21,427 bases of DNA from a virus. The DNA is taken from positions 1 to 21,427 of IMG/VR virus record IMGVR_UViG_3300025128_000408; one strand, given 5' to 3'. The translations under genes and the position numbers were made by a program. Positions 14,594 to 21,426 of the stretch are shown piece by piece (within the stretch, counting starts at the first letter, position 1; each line of letters opens with the position of its first letter). Below the pieces are notes generated by a model. The model was not told the origin of the DNA. It worked only from the letters and a program-made list of their open reading frames with translations, and did no database searches.

Positions 14594-15091
14594 CTAGCCC
14601 TCCTCTTTACGGGGGCCTCCAAATGTTACACTTGTTTGCCGATCAGGTTTACTAATAGGCATTGCTGGGTGCTGTTCTCGCGCTAAATCGTTATCAACAG
14701 CAGTCATCTGATCGCGGGTCATTCCCCGAAAATAAGCATTGCGTTCGTCCACAATGTCAATAGGCACTCTTGCTAGTAGTAAACCTCCTACACCAATCAC
14801 TCCTGCGTGTTTCCCATCCTCAATGGTCGGAGCATCAAACTCAGGATAATCCTCAGCTCTCACTAAGTTCCATCCTTCGCGCATTCTTGCAGATATGTTC
14901 TTTCTATCATCAAAGCCCATAACTTCTGCACGAATCCAACGATGCTTGTAACCCTCTGGTGCTGGAGGTGCTTCAAGAGCTGAAGGTGGCCTCCAAGGTT
15001 GTCTTCGAGACTCCCTTTTTCGGGTTTCACTGTTTCGTGAAGTTCTACTTCTAGTTGTTTGGCGAGTTGTGTTCTCGTTTTGTTCTGTCAT
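14594..15091 (-). CDS. conserved capsid-module protein (hypothetical)
   Basis: 165 residues. The first 35 residues are disordered and Arg/Thr-rich (RQTTRSRTSRNSETRKRESR). A conserved domain follows: APPAPEGYKHRWIRAEVMGF, DDRKNISARMREGWNLVRAE, then GVIGVGGLLLARVPIDIVDE and RNAYFRGMTRDQM. I recognise the PEGYKHRWIRxE / REGWxLVRxExYP pattern from marine phage genomes, where it is encoded between scaffold and capsid genes, but its function is unknown. The basic N-terminus could bind DNA or the capsid interior. A structural or assembly role is inferred from position. Ends KPDRQTSVTFGGPRKEEG. Confidence 0.75.
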   Translation of the reverse strand: MTEQNENTTRQTTRSRTSRNSETRKRESRRQPWRPPSALEAPPAPEGYKHRWIRAEVMGFDDRKNISARMREGWNLVRAEDYPEFDAPTIEDGKHAGVIGVGGLLLARVPIDIVDERNAYFRGMTRDQMTAVDNDLAREQHPAMPISKPDRQTSVTFGGPRKEEG

Positions 15092-15101
15092 TATCTAACT
15101 C

Positions 15102-16001
15102 CTACACGTATTTTGCATATTCCTCAAGAGGAACATTTAGTCTTTTCGCTATCGCTACCTGTGAAGGGGTTAGACGAACTGTTTTCTGTCCACCCTTTCT
15201 GCGTGATGCGGAAGATTCGGCAGATGCCACCTTCCTGCTTGCCACGTTTTTATTGAACTTATGCGGAAACTCCGCAGCCATTCGTTTATCTATCTCAGCA
15301 TAATACTCATCGCTCATCGGGTCAAATCCTTCTTGATTGACCAATCTGTCGTCAATAAGCCTAGCAGCGTATGTCATTACCTCATCTTTACCAAACCATT
15401 CATTTTTTTGTACCCAATCTTTCAATAATGGTTCCTGTTCAAAAACCTGTTGCATAGATTTTTGTGGTTGTTGAGGTTGAGCTTGTTGCGTTGCAACAGG
15501 ATCAGATTCGGCTGTTTGTGCCGCAGTATCCTCTGCTTGTTTTTTAGCGGTAGCTAAACGCACTTTGTCAACAGATAAATTAGCTAACGCCTCTTGTGCT
15601 TCAACTATTTTATCTACATCACCTGACTCATGTGCGTCTTTTAATACTTTTTTAGCCACATCTAACTGAGATTGTACTCGAGTATTAAATTCTTCTTGAT
15701 AACCTTGATCAAGTCTTTCTAACCTCTTTTCAAGCTCTTCGTTACGCTTTTTAACATTTTCAGCAAAATTTATTGCTTCTTGTTTTTGACGCTCCTCTTC
15801 TCTATAACGATGAGTTAGCTTGTTAATACGTGACTTTACATTGTCACTGTATTGTTCTAATTCATCTTCTTTTTTATCATCAGTGGTTTCTAATTTAAGC
15901 TCTGCTTGTTTATTATCATCCACTACCTTTTTTTCTTCTAAGTCAACATCGACCGCAGTTTCTTCACTGTCGCCAACTTCTATTGGTTTTTCATCTTGCA
16001 C
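15102..16001 (-). CDS. capsid scaffolding protein (putative)
   Basis: 299 residues, strongly acidic N-terminus (KPIEVGDSEETAVDVDLEEK), then a long charged coiled coil (about 50-160: DELEQYSDNVKSRINKLTHR, QEAINFAENVKKRNEELEKR), a Gln-rich linker (about 165-185), a second helical domain (EPLLKDWVQKNEWFGKDEVM, YYAEIDKRMAAEFPHKF), a basic Ser/Lys patch (KVASAESSASRRKGG) and a conserved end (VRLTPSQVAIAKRLNVPLEE, YAKYV). Acidic coiled coil plus basic C-terminal capsid-binding end is the classic layout of podovirus scaffolds, and it lies two genes before the capsid gene. GTG start with AAAAAAGGAC, 8 nt upstream. The scaffold would fill the procapsid and leave before DNA entry. Confidence 0.85.
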   Translation of the reverse strand: MQDEKPIEVGDSEETAVDVDLEEKKVVDDNKQAELKLETTDDKKEDELEQYSDNVKSRINKLTHRYREEERQKQEAINFAENVKKRNEELEKRLERLDQGYQEEFNTRVQSQLDVAKKVLKDAHESGDVDKIVEAQEALANLSVDKVRLATAKKQAEDTAAQTAESDPVATQQAQPQQPQKSMQQVFEQEPLLKDWVQKNEWFGKDEVMTYAARLIDDRLVNQEGFDPMSDEYYAEIDKRMAAEFPHKFNKNVASRKVASAESSASRRKGGQKTVRLTPSQVAIAKRLNVPLEEYAKYV

Positions 16002-16020
16002 GTTGATTGTCCTTTTTTAA

Positions 16021-16482
16021 TTAAACGTGTTGTATATCATCGGGTTCTAATATAGTAGCTATTACCTCATCATCATTAATTATTCTGACTTCACCGCCTT
16101 CTATGCGAAAACGAGCACCAGCATAACGACCAATACAAACCCAATCACCTTCCTTGCACCATGCTTTTTCAGAATCTTCACCAAATTTAGCAATATCCTG
16201 ATAAGCCAGTGGTCCTACTTTCAAAACATAAGCTACAACCGTAGCTAATGCTTCTCGAGTTCTAACAGCATCTGGGATGGCAATACCCCCATCGCTTTTG
16301 GCACGACCTTGATATGGCATAACTAATATGCGCCAACCTGTAGGTTGTGGTAATCTTTCAGTAAGTTTTCTATCTAGTAACTCTGGATTTAAAACTTTTT
16401 CTTCTTTATTTACATAAGCGTCCGATAATGATGTTTGTTTTTCTTGCTCTTCTTTTGCAACATGATCTGGAACGTATAACAT
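16021..16482 (-). CDS. phage GroES-like co-chaperonin
   Basis: 153 residues. An N-terminal extension (about 1-43, charged, with MLYVPDHVAKEEQEKQTSLS) precedes a GroES/Cpn10 domain. PTGWRILVMPYQG (47-59) is the first strand, GGIAIPDAVRTRE (65-77) is the mobile loop with IAI in place of the GroES IVL tripeptide, VVAYVLKVGPLAY (82-94) and KEGDWVCIGRYAGARFRIE (110-128) are the core strands, and VRIINDDEVIATILEPDD (132-149) closes the barrel. GroES caps GroEL and helps fold phage capsid protein, as T4 gp31 does. No GroEL is encoded, so it must act with the host chaperonin. TAATG overlap with the upstream gene. High confidence. Confidence 0.9.
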   Translation of the reverse strand: MLYVPDHVAKEEQEKQTSLSDAYVNKEEKVLNPELLDRKLTERLPQPTGWRILVMPYQGRAKSDGGIAIPDAVRTREALATVVAYVLKVGPLAYQDIAKFGEDSEKAWCKEGDWVCIGRYAGARFRIEGGEVRIINDDEVIATILEPDDIQHV

Positions 16483-16676
16483 TATTCAACCTCTATCTTT
16501 TTTAAAATATCTCTTATTTCACCTTCGCAAAATCTTAAACCAGTTAACTCACCTACAAGTTTTTGATAACTAGAATAATCTTTTGTACTGCCCTCTAATA
16601 TATTTTGCTCTACTAATTCAATGCGCTCTCTAAGGGCTTTGAGCACATGATACGAAAAAGTAGTTGGATCTTCCAT
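16482..16676 (-). CDS. 64-residue conserved phage protein (hypothetical)
   Basis: All-helical: DPTTFSYHVLKALRERIELV, then EQNILEGSTKDYSSYQKLVG, then ELTGLRFCEGEIRDILKKIE. Two antiparallel helices with a Lys/Asp turn. The pattern (KxLRERIExVExxIxxGSxKDxxxYxxLVGxLxGLR) recurs in phages beside co-chaperonin genes; function unknown, perhaps capsid assembly or packaging. Its stop overlaps the GroES-like start. The upstream ribosome site AAAGGA is about 15 nt before the ATG, longer than usual, so expression may rest on coupling. Confidence 0.75.
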   Translation of the reverse strand: MEDPTTFSYHVLKALRERIELVEQNILEGSTKDYSSYQKLVGELTGLRFCEGEIRDILKKIEVE

Positions 16677-16682
16677 AGTTTA

Positions 16683-17447
16683 TTAAAAATTTCCTTTAAA
16701 ATAACTTCCGCCTTTCGCCATATTTTTTGGTGGAGGTAATTTTTTTCGTGGCCCTGTTAATTTTCTTGTAAACGGCAACCTATCAAGTGTCAAAGTTTTT
16801 AAAAAAGTTCTTGGTCTTGCAATAGTAAAAATAGGATCTAAAAGTCTTCTTGCTTGTTCTAATTTTTCGTTTTCGGCAGCCTTAGCATCCATGTCAAATT
16901 TAGTACGAGCTGCAATTTCTCTTTTTTGATCTGCTACACCTGTTCTTAGTTTTGTGCCTGTCAACCCAATTCTTCGAGCATCTTCTAATCCAATTTTTTT
17001 AACACTGGTTCCTCGAAATGGCTTATCTTTTTTAGTTGTAGTTGTAGCTGTAGCTGTTTTAGTTGTTGTATTTGGTTTAGTCGTAGCTGTAGTTGCTTTA
17101 GTTGCTTTAGTTGATTTTATAGTGCTTGAACCTCGCTTAACTCCTGAAGGCACTTTACCAATAACTTTTGCTCTATCTTCTTTAGTTTGAACATTATACC
17201 TTTTGCCCTTAAACATAAAGGTTGCTTTTGCTGGTTTACCAGTCTTGGGATCTATCTTTTTGCCAATAAAATTTCTTCTGGCCGTGGCAAACGCTTTTTC
17301 AAAATCTGACAATCCACTTTTTTTCTTTGTGGTCGTTGCGGTATTTGTTTTAACTTTTGCTTTATCAGATGCAATTTTATTTTTTCGATTTTTATCGTCT
17401 CGTAATTTTTTAAAACGCTCTTGTGTTTTTTTGAATGTTAGTGACAT
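16683..17447 (-). CDS. Lys/Thr-rich basic protein, histone-H1-like composition
   Basis: Start set at ATG 17447 (TAACATG after the upstream stop, AAAGGA 10 nt before it) rather than the in-frame GTG at 17474; this gives 254 residues. After a basic head comes a DFEKAFATARRNFIGKK segment and ATFMFKGKRYNVQTKED, a short pattern seen in marine phage proteins (AFxxARxxG, then FxFKGKxYxT). The middle is a low-complexity KSTKATKATTATTKPNTTT / ATATTTTKKDKPFRG stretch, similar in composition to eukaryotic H1 tails. The end is KNMAKGGSYFKGNF. Strongly positive overall. Likely a packaged DNA-binding or condensing protein, but no domain of known function is visible. Not recognised beyond the short patterns. 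Confidence 0.8.
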   Translation of the reverse strand: MSLTFKKTQERFKKLRDDKNRKNKIASDKAKVKTNTATTTKKKSGLSDFEKAFATARRNFIGKKIDPKTGKPAKATFMFKGKRYNVQTKEDRAKVIGKVPSGVKRGSSTIKSTKATKATTATTKPNTTTKTATATTTTKKDKPFRGTSVKKIGLEDARRIGLTGTKLRTGVADQKREIAARTKFDMDAKAAENEKLEQARRLLDPIFTIARPRTFLKTLTLDRLPFTRKLTGPRKKLPPPKNMAKGGSYFKGNF

Positions 17448-17448
17448 G

Positions 17449-18342
17449 TTAAAAAGTTCCTTTAAAAGTTCCACCTGCTCTCATTTTTTGAGCTTGTTCT
17501 TCCTTTCTTTTATTAGCTTGTTTAGCTGCTGCTGAACTTGTTGCCGCAGCAGTGATGGTTGGTGCTGCAATTTTAGTTCCTTTTCTTAAATTTCTGCCTC
17601 TTTTTACTGTTTTAGCAGAAATATTACCTCTAATGACATTAAACCCATCTCTTTCAGTCTGAGTTCCTTTCCGCCCTTTACCAACGCCAACTCCTGTAGC
17701 ACTTTTAATTGTTTTTCTAGTTTCATCCACAGCCTTTTTAGCTTTAGATCCAACTTTTTGCAATGTTTCGCCACGTTTTATATTTTTGTTAGAAACCCTA
17801 CTAATTTCACCTTTTTTATTTCTGATTACTTGTCTATCTTTTAATTTTTCTGTCTTATTTCTAGCAACTGCTGTTACATCTTTTCCAGTCTTTATAGCCG
17901 TTGCTACTTTTGTTGCAACCTTAGGTAGAACTCCTGTAGCAACTTTACCTGCACCCGTAAGTGCTAATGCAGCACCAGCAGTTCTTTCTCCTTTTTTCTT
18001 TTCTGTTTTTCTTCTTTGTTCAGCTTTTTTTACACCTGCCTTTATTTGTTCTTGACTTTTTTTAATCTCTTTTTTGTCTTTAAATCTTGCTAATCTTGGG
18101 TCATTTAACTCTGTACCTACAACTTTTGGTTTAGCTTTCCGTTGATTTAAAAGCATTCGAAGAGCCTCTTTGTTAGACCCTTTAAATTTTTGTCTCTTTT
18201 TAAATCTATCTAACTCTTCTTTCGTTACATCAGCTAATCCCTTTTCCTTTAATCTTTTAGATATAGCTTCTCTAGCTTGTTGTTTTTTAGTGCCGCCACT
18301 CTGCATCTTAATTTGTTTTATACCTTTTTTTAAACCTGGCAT
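17449..18342 (-). CDS. Lys-rich basic protein (hypothetical)
   Basis: Start set at ATG 18342 because the longer in-frame start at 18360 is TTG and lies in the ribosome site itself (GAGGGGG, 9 nt before ATG). This gives 297 residues: MPGLKKGIKQIKMQSGGTKK, then charged helices rich in Lys/Arg/Glu (KKQQAREAISKRLKEKGL, KEELDRFKKRQKFKGSNKEA, KEIKKSQEQIKAGVKKAEQR). A short Ala/Gly/Leu segment (GERTAGAALALTGAGKVATG) may be a weak membrane or helix element. The remainder is Lys/Thr rich and ends QKMRAGGTFKGTF. Contains KMxxGG twice. Probably a virion-internal nucleic-acid-binding protein; no known family recognised. Confidence 0.8.
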   Translation of the reverse strand: MPGLKKGIKQIKMQSGGTKKQQAREAISKRLKEKGLADVTKEELDRFKKRQKFKGSNKEALRMLLNQRKAKPKVVGTELNDPRLARFKDKKEIKKSQEQIKAGVKKAEQRRKTEKKKGERTAGAALALTGAGKVATGVLPKVATKVATAIKTGKDVTAVARNKTEKLKDRQVIRNKKGEISRVSNKNIKRGETLQKVGSKAKKAVDETRKTIKSATGVGVGKGRKGTQTERDGFNVIRGNISAKTVKRGRNLRKGTKIAAPTITAAATSSAAAKQANKRKEEQAQKMRAGGTFKGTF

Positions 18343-18343
18343 C

Positions 18344-18673
18344 TTAGAATACCCCCTCAAAGTCGAAACCTTTTATCATTGCACCCGTACCACGAACACC
18401 TGAAGAATCACCGTCTTGCACTAACGTCTTTCTATCTGTTTCGGCAAAACCACCGTCAGCCATTTTCATACCCTCTGCCATTTGCATATCTTCTGACGGG
18501 TCAAGCTCTATGGTTTTTTTGGTAATAATTACCTTTTTCATAGTATCGTCTGTCATATCTGCACCACCTAAATTAAATTGTTTTTCATTCATCTCTCTAG
18601 CTTTTTTTAACAGCCTATTGGCTTCACTAGGAGACAAATTCATTTGTTTTTGCATTTGTGTTCTGCGTACCAT
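18344..18673 (-). CDS. 109-residue small protein with KMxxGG and IKGF motifs (hypothetical)
   Basis: Basic N-terminal helix (MVRRTQMQKQMNLSPSEANR, LLKKAREMNEKQF), then an acidic middle (DMTDDTMKKVIITKKTIELD) with EDMQMAEGMKMADGGFAETD, then a Gly-rich end, MIKGFDFEGVF. The motifs KMADGG, GGFAE and IKGF are shared with the neighbouring basic genes. Adjacent to the secreted-protein gene (TAGATG) with GGAAG in the last codons as ribosome site. No enzyme motif. Likely a partner of the other basic proteins, function unknown. Confidence 0.75.
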   Translation of the reverse strand: MVRRTQMQKQMNLSPSEANRLLKKAREMNEKQFNLGGADMTDDTMKKVIITKKTIELDPSEDMQMAEGMKMADGGFAETDRKTLVQDGDSSGVRGTGAMIKGFDFEGVF

Positions 18674-18928
18674 CTAATCTTCCATTAAAATATTAAAACA
18701 AGGTTCAACTATTTTATCTTGCGGTATGACAACATTTTCTCTTTCAACCTCAAAATAATATTGAGTAAAAGGTATATTATCTAAATCCGTTATGCGAGGA
18801 ATGACATAACCACTTTCTAACGGGACAATAATTTTGTCGTTAATCCTCGGTATATTAGTATCATAACCAAAAACTGGTAATGAAATAAATACTAAAATAA
18901 ATATTTTTGTAAGTTTCACGTGAAACAT
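18674..18928 (-). CDS. small secreted protein with signal peptide (hypothetical)
   Basis: 84 residues. The N-terminus is a plausible Sec signal: MFHVKLTKIFILVFISLPVF, with G at 21 as a likely cleavage border. The exported part is short and has three IP-containing stretches: NIPRINDKIIVP, VIPRITDLDNIP and VVIPQDKIVEP, a possible internal duplication. One Cys near the C-terminus; no lipobox and no membrane anchor after the signal. Its location between DNA-binding-type virion genes is unusual. Possibilities include a periplasmic lysis or superinfection protein, or a host-surface modifier, but nothing identifies it. The start codon ATG overlaps the parS-like site; AAAGGGAGA lies 9 nt upstream. 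Confidence 0.7.
   Translation of the reverse strand: MFHVKLTKIFILVFISLPVFGYDTNIPRINDKIIVPLESGYVIPRITDLDNIPFTQYYFEVERENVVIPQDKIVEPCFNILMED
18912..18927. promoter_or_regulatory. parS-like centromere site
   Basis: AGTTTCACGTGAAACA on the plus strand (TGTTTCACGTGAAACT on the minus). It matches the bacterial chromosomal parS consensus TGTTTCACGTGAAACA at 15 of 16 bases, and the 14-base core GTTTCACGTGAAAC is a perfect palindrome. ParB binds this sequence in most bacteria. It begins at the second base of the start codon of the small secreted gene, so the codons for FHVK are part of the site. No ParA or ParB is encoded here. A second CACGTG core was not seen in the window. The match is seen; ParB binding is inference. 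Confidence 0.65.
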
Positions 18929-19567
18929 TTAAAACTGTCTCCCTTTAGTAAAACCTTTAATAATTCCGCCTTCTGCAAAACCGCCTTTACCAAACGGTTC
19001 GTTTTTCTTTTTATCTTTCCGTTTAAGAATTTGATCTACTACGTCAGGTTCGTCTTTTTCTAAAGCTCTTAATCCTGCCCCTTCTGGCCCAGGTGGTATT
19101 TGTTTTGCCATAACTGCTGTTCCTTCACTTGCTTTTACTGTTATTTTCTTACGCAAAGATTCCTTTGCTTTTTTAGCTAATCGAGCTTGTTCTGGTTTAC
19201 CCGCAAACTTAGCTCGTTGTTCTAGTACCGTTAAAATTTGAATCTTTCGCGCAAACGGCTTATTAATATTTTTAACTTTTTTGATAGTTTCTTTAGCATC
19301 TTGCACTGTAGCATATTTTATTCTCACTGTATCTTTTGGGTTTTCATCGGTATAAAGTCTTCTATCACTGCCTTTGGGTTTTTTACCAGTGCCAACCTTA
19401 GGATCTCGTTTGACACCACCTTTAGACATTTTTTCTGCCTGACTCAAGGCAATGGCAATCGCTTGTTTTGGGTTGGTTATAGTTTTGTCATCTCTGCCTT
19501 TAAGTTTTTCACCCTTAAACTCACGCATCACCTTAGCAATTTTTTTTTGCTTTTTAGTTTCTGCCAC
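18929..19567 (-). CDS. basic protein with DUF6496-like N-terminus (hypothetical)
   Basis: 212 residues. The N-terminal 50 (KIAKVMREFKGEKLKGRDDK, then ITNPKQAIAIALSQAEKM) resemble a short domain common in phages and bacteria, similar to DUF6496 (vMxEFKxGxLKxxxxKxVxxxKQAIAIALSxA). A Lys-rich middle with a DTVRIKYATVQDAKETIKKV segment and RARLAKKAKESLRKKITV-like helices follows. The end is KGGFAEGGIIKGFTKGRQF. Contains KMSKGG. GTG start overlapping the portal stop (TAGTG) with GAGG upstream. A DNA- or capsid-binding protein is likely; the function is unknown. Confident as a gene. Confidence 0.8.
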   Translation of the reverse strand: MAETKKQKKIAKVMREFKGEKLKGRDDKTITNPKQAIAIALSQAEKMSKGGVKRDPKVGTGKKPKGSDRRLYTDENPKDTVRIKYATVQDAKETIKKVKNINKPFARKIQILTVLEQRAKFAGKPEQARLAKKAKESLRKKITVKASEGTAVMAKQIPPGPEGAGLRALEKDEPDVVDQILKRKDKKKNEPFGKGGFAEGGIIKGFTKGRQF

Positions 19568-21426
19568 TATTCGCCTCGACCTGGTGTACTACGATTAATG
19601 CGCTCTAGGTTTACATCTGCTCGTAACTGAGCAATGTCTTCAGTTGAATCTATCTTCTCTCTAGTTAAGTCTTGACGCGATGCTTCTTTATCCACCTCAA
19701 AACCTTGCCTTTGTTGAAACTCTGATGCTTTACGCTGTAAGTCTAGCTCTTTAATATCTAGCTCTCTTGCCCTCAATGCTACTAATGGATCTGGGCCTTT
19801 CGGTGGTGGCATTAATTGTGCCATTACTTCTTGCGTAATTACCGCAATAAGTTGAGCAACTCGAGACTCTACGTCAAATGGTATAGGCTGTTGTCCTAAG
19901 CTCATTGCTTCCTGCATCATTTGTTCCATTTCTGCATTTGCCATATTTCTTGCTTTCAGCGCAATATGCTCTGAAACATGAGATAGTAGCGCACCAAAAA
20001 TGGCAGGGGAGTTTGCAGTAACAGGAGTTTTCATGAATGCTAAGTGGGAGGCTATATGTGCATCATGATCTTGCTGAGGGAACGCCTTCAAGGGTTTTTG
20101 AAGTAGAGCCATCGAGTTCTCTATAGCTGGATCCATTGGTTGTGGGGGTTGAGGAGGAGGCAAAATAGTCTCTATATTCTGTACTCCTATCGACTCGTAC
20201 ATCCTACGGTACGCCTCATAAATATTATGTAACTGCGGATTAGATTGTGCTAACTGTAGTTGCGTTTGTGCTAACGTCATACGTTGTGCCATTGAAAAGA
20301 TGTTTGGGTCGGCAACTGGCACCACATCTACCCTGTCGTCAAAATCAGATTGTTTTATCATTGCATCGACACCTACATGCTGATAAGGGTACATAGGTGG
20401 TAATGACTCTGAAAAAATACGAGCTAACATACGAAACTCTTGTTTTTGGGCGTAATACATACGTTTATGTATCGCTGACATGACCCGTGAACCACGTTCC
20501 AATAACGCTAAAGTTGTTCCAACTGCTTGATTTTGCTTAGTTTCTCCAGTTTGCATGTCCGCTACCATCGCAAATCTTCGCCCTGCATCGACCACGAAGC
20601 CTAATAACGACATCAGCGTTTGTGACGGTTCCTTATAAGGTAATGGGATAATACTTTCTCTTAAAGCACCCCCAGGAGAGTCAATATCCCTAAATTCACC
20701 AGGCGATAACGGCTCATCGGAGTCCCTTATCCTAATACCACGGGCCTTGAACCCTGCGGGGAGGTTCGCTAACGTCCCTGCATCGATTAATTGACGCAAA
20801 ATGGAGGTTGCCGAGCGTCCTAGCCCACCAATCATGTGTAAAAGCCCAAATCCGTAGAATCCTAAGCCTGGTAAAAACTTATAATGGGTAAAATATTGCT
20901 GTTTGCGGAAAAATTCGTCCCCTTCAGTGTAATTTCTGCGAATTGCTAATACTTTTTGACTACTTAAGTCGATTGTGACGATGTAAGGTATCTTAATACC
21001 CGTTTTTTCTTCATCTAACGGGTTAATATGCTCAAAACCAGTCAAATCTAGGTCGGTATGTATCTCTAACAGTGTACATTCCTCCCCATCTGCCGTTTTT
21101 TGTACCCCAGAAAGCTCTCTTTCCTTCTTTTTTAGCTCATCATCTTCGGTATAAGGCGATAATTCAATGTCCCTATAGAACCCACCTGCCTGATATTTAC
21201 GCACATCGTTCATGCTCATGCGTACTACGTGGGTAATTCTGGATGCTGACGCTAAATCAGTGGCATTATAGGGTACCACTAGGTCATCTGCGGGTACGAA
21301 ACGAGAAACTGCACGATCTAAAATGTCGTCAAAGTATACTTTTTTGAAAGCACTACCCGCCAGTGGTAGATAAAACAATAATCTATCCATCTCAGGGTCG
21401 TATTCGTCCATAACATGAACTATCTG
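19567..21426 (-). CDS. portal protein (P22-like), 5' end cut by window
   Basis: At least 619 residues; the frame is open to the window edge, with five more codons (QIVHV) before the first Met. A typical N-terminal part of about 100-150 residues is therefore missing. MDRLLFYLPLAGSAFKKVYF is a conserved landmark of marine P22-type portals. The wing and stem follow (VVPYNATDLASASRITHVVR, LPGLGFYGFGLLHMIGGLGR), then the clip and barrel region with KARGIRIRDSDEPLSPGEF, PLPYKEPSQTLMSLLGFVVD and the helix LALLERGSRVMSAIHKRMYY. The end is a long charged coiled coil (LDIKELDLQRKASEFQQRQG, DKEASRQDLTREKIDSTED). The portal forms the dodecameric ring that admits DNA. High confidence. Confidence 0.92.
   Translation of the reverse strand, partial: QIVHVMDEYDPEMDRLLFYLPLAGSAFKKVYFDDILDRAVSRFVPADDLVVPYNATDLASASRITHVVRMSMNDVRKYQAGGFYRDIELSPYTEDDELKKKERELSGVQKTADGEECTLLEIHTDLDLTGFEHINPLDEEKTGIKIPYIVTIDLSSQKVLAIRRNYTEGDEFFRKQQYFTHYKFLPGLGFYGFGLLHMIGGLGRSATSILRQLIDAGTLANLPAGFKARGIRIRDSDEPLSPGEFRDIDSPGGALRESIIPLPYKEPSQTLMSLLGFVVDAGRRFAMVADMQTGETKQNQAVGTTLALLERGSRVMSAIHKRMYYAQKQEFRMLARIFSESLPPMYPYQHVGVDAMIKQSDFDDRVDVVPVADPNIFSMAQRMTLAQTQLQLAQSNPQLHNIYEAYRRMYESIGVQNIETILPPPQPPQPMDPAIENSMALLQKPLKAFPQQDHDAHIASHLAFMKTPVTANSPAIFGALLSHVSEHIALKARNMANAEMEQMMQEAMSLGQQPIPFDVESRVAQLIAVITQEVMAQLMPPPKGPDPLVALRARELDIKELDLQRKASEFQQRQGFEVDKEASRQDLTREKIDSTEDIAQLRADVNLERINRSTPGRGE

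Noticed and set aside
15025-15042. TTTCAC TGTTT CGTGAA, resembling split parS arms
   Set aside because: The arms are only 5 bp with a 6 bp gap and no CACGTG core, so this is not a usable ParB site; it lies in coding sequence of the hypothetical protein at 14594-15091.
16954-17190. 78-residue plus-strand frame with a very hydrophobic segment that looks like a membrane protein
   Set aside because: It is the mirror of Thr/Lys codon runs (ACT, AAA) in the basic gene, which read as Val/Leu/Phe on the other strand; no ribosome site seen.
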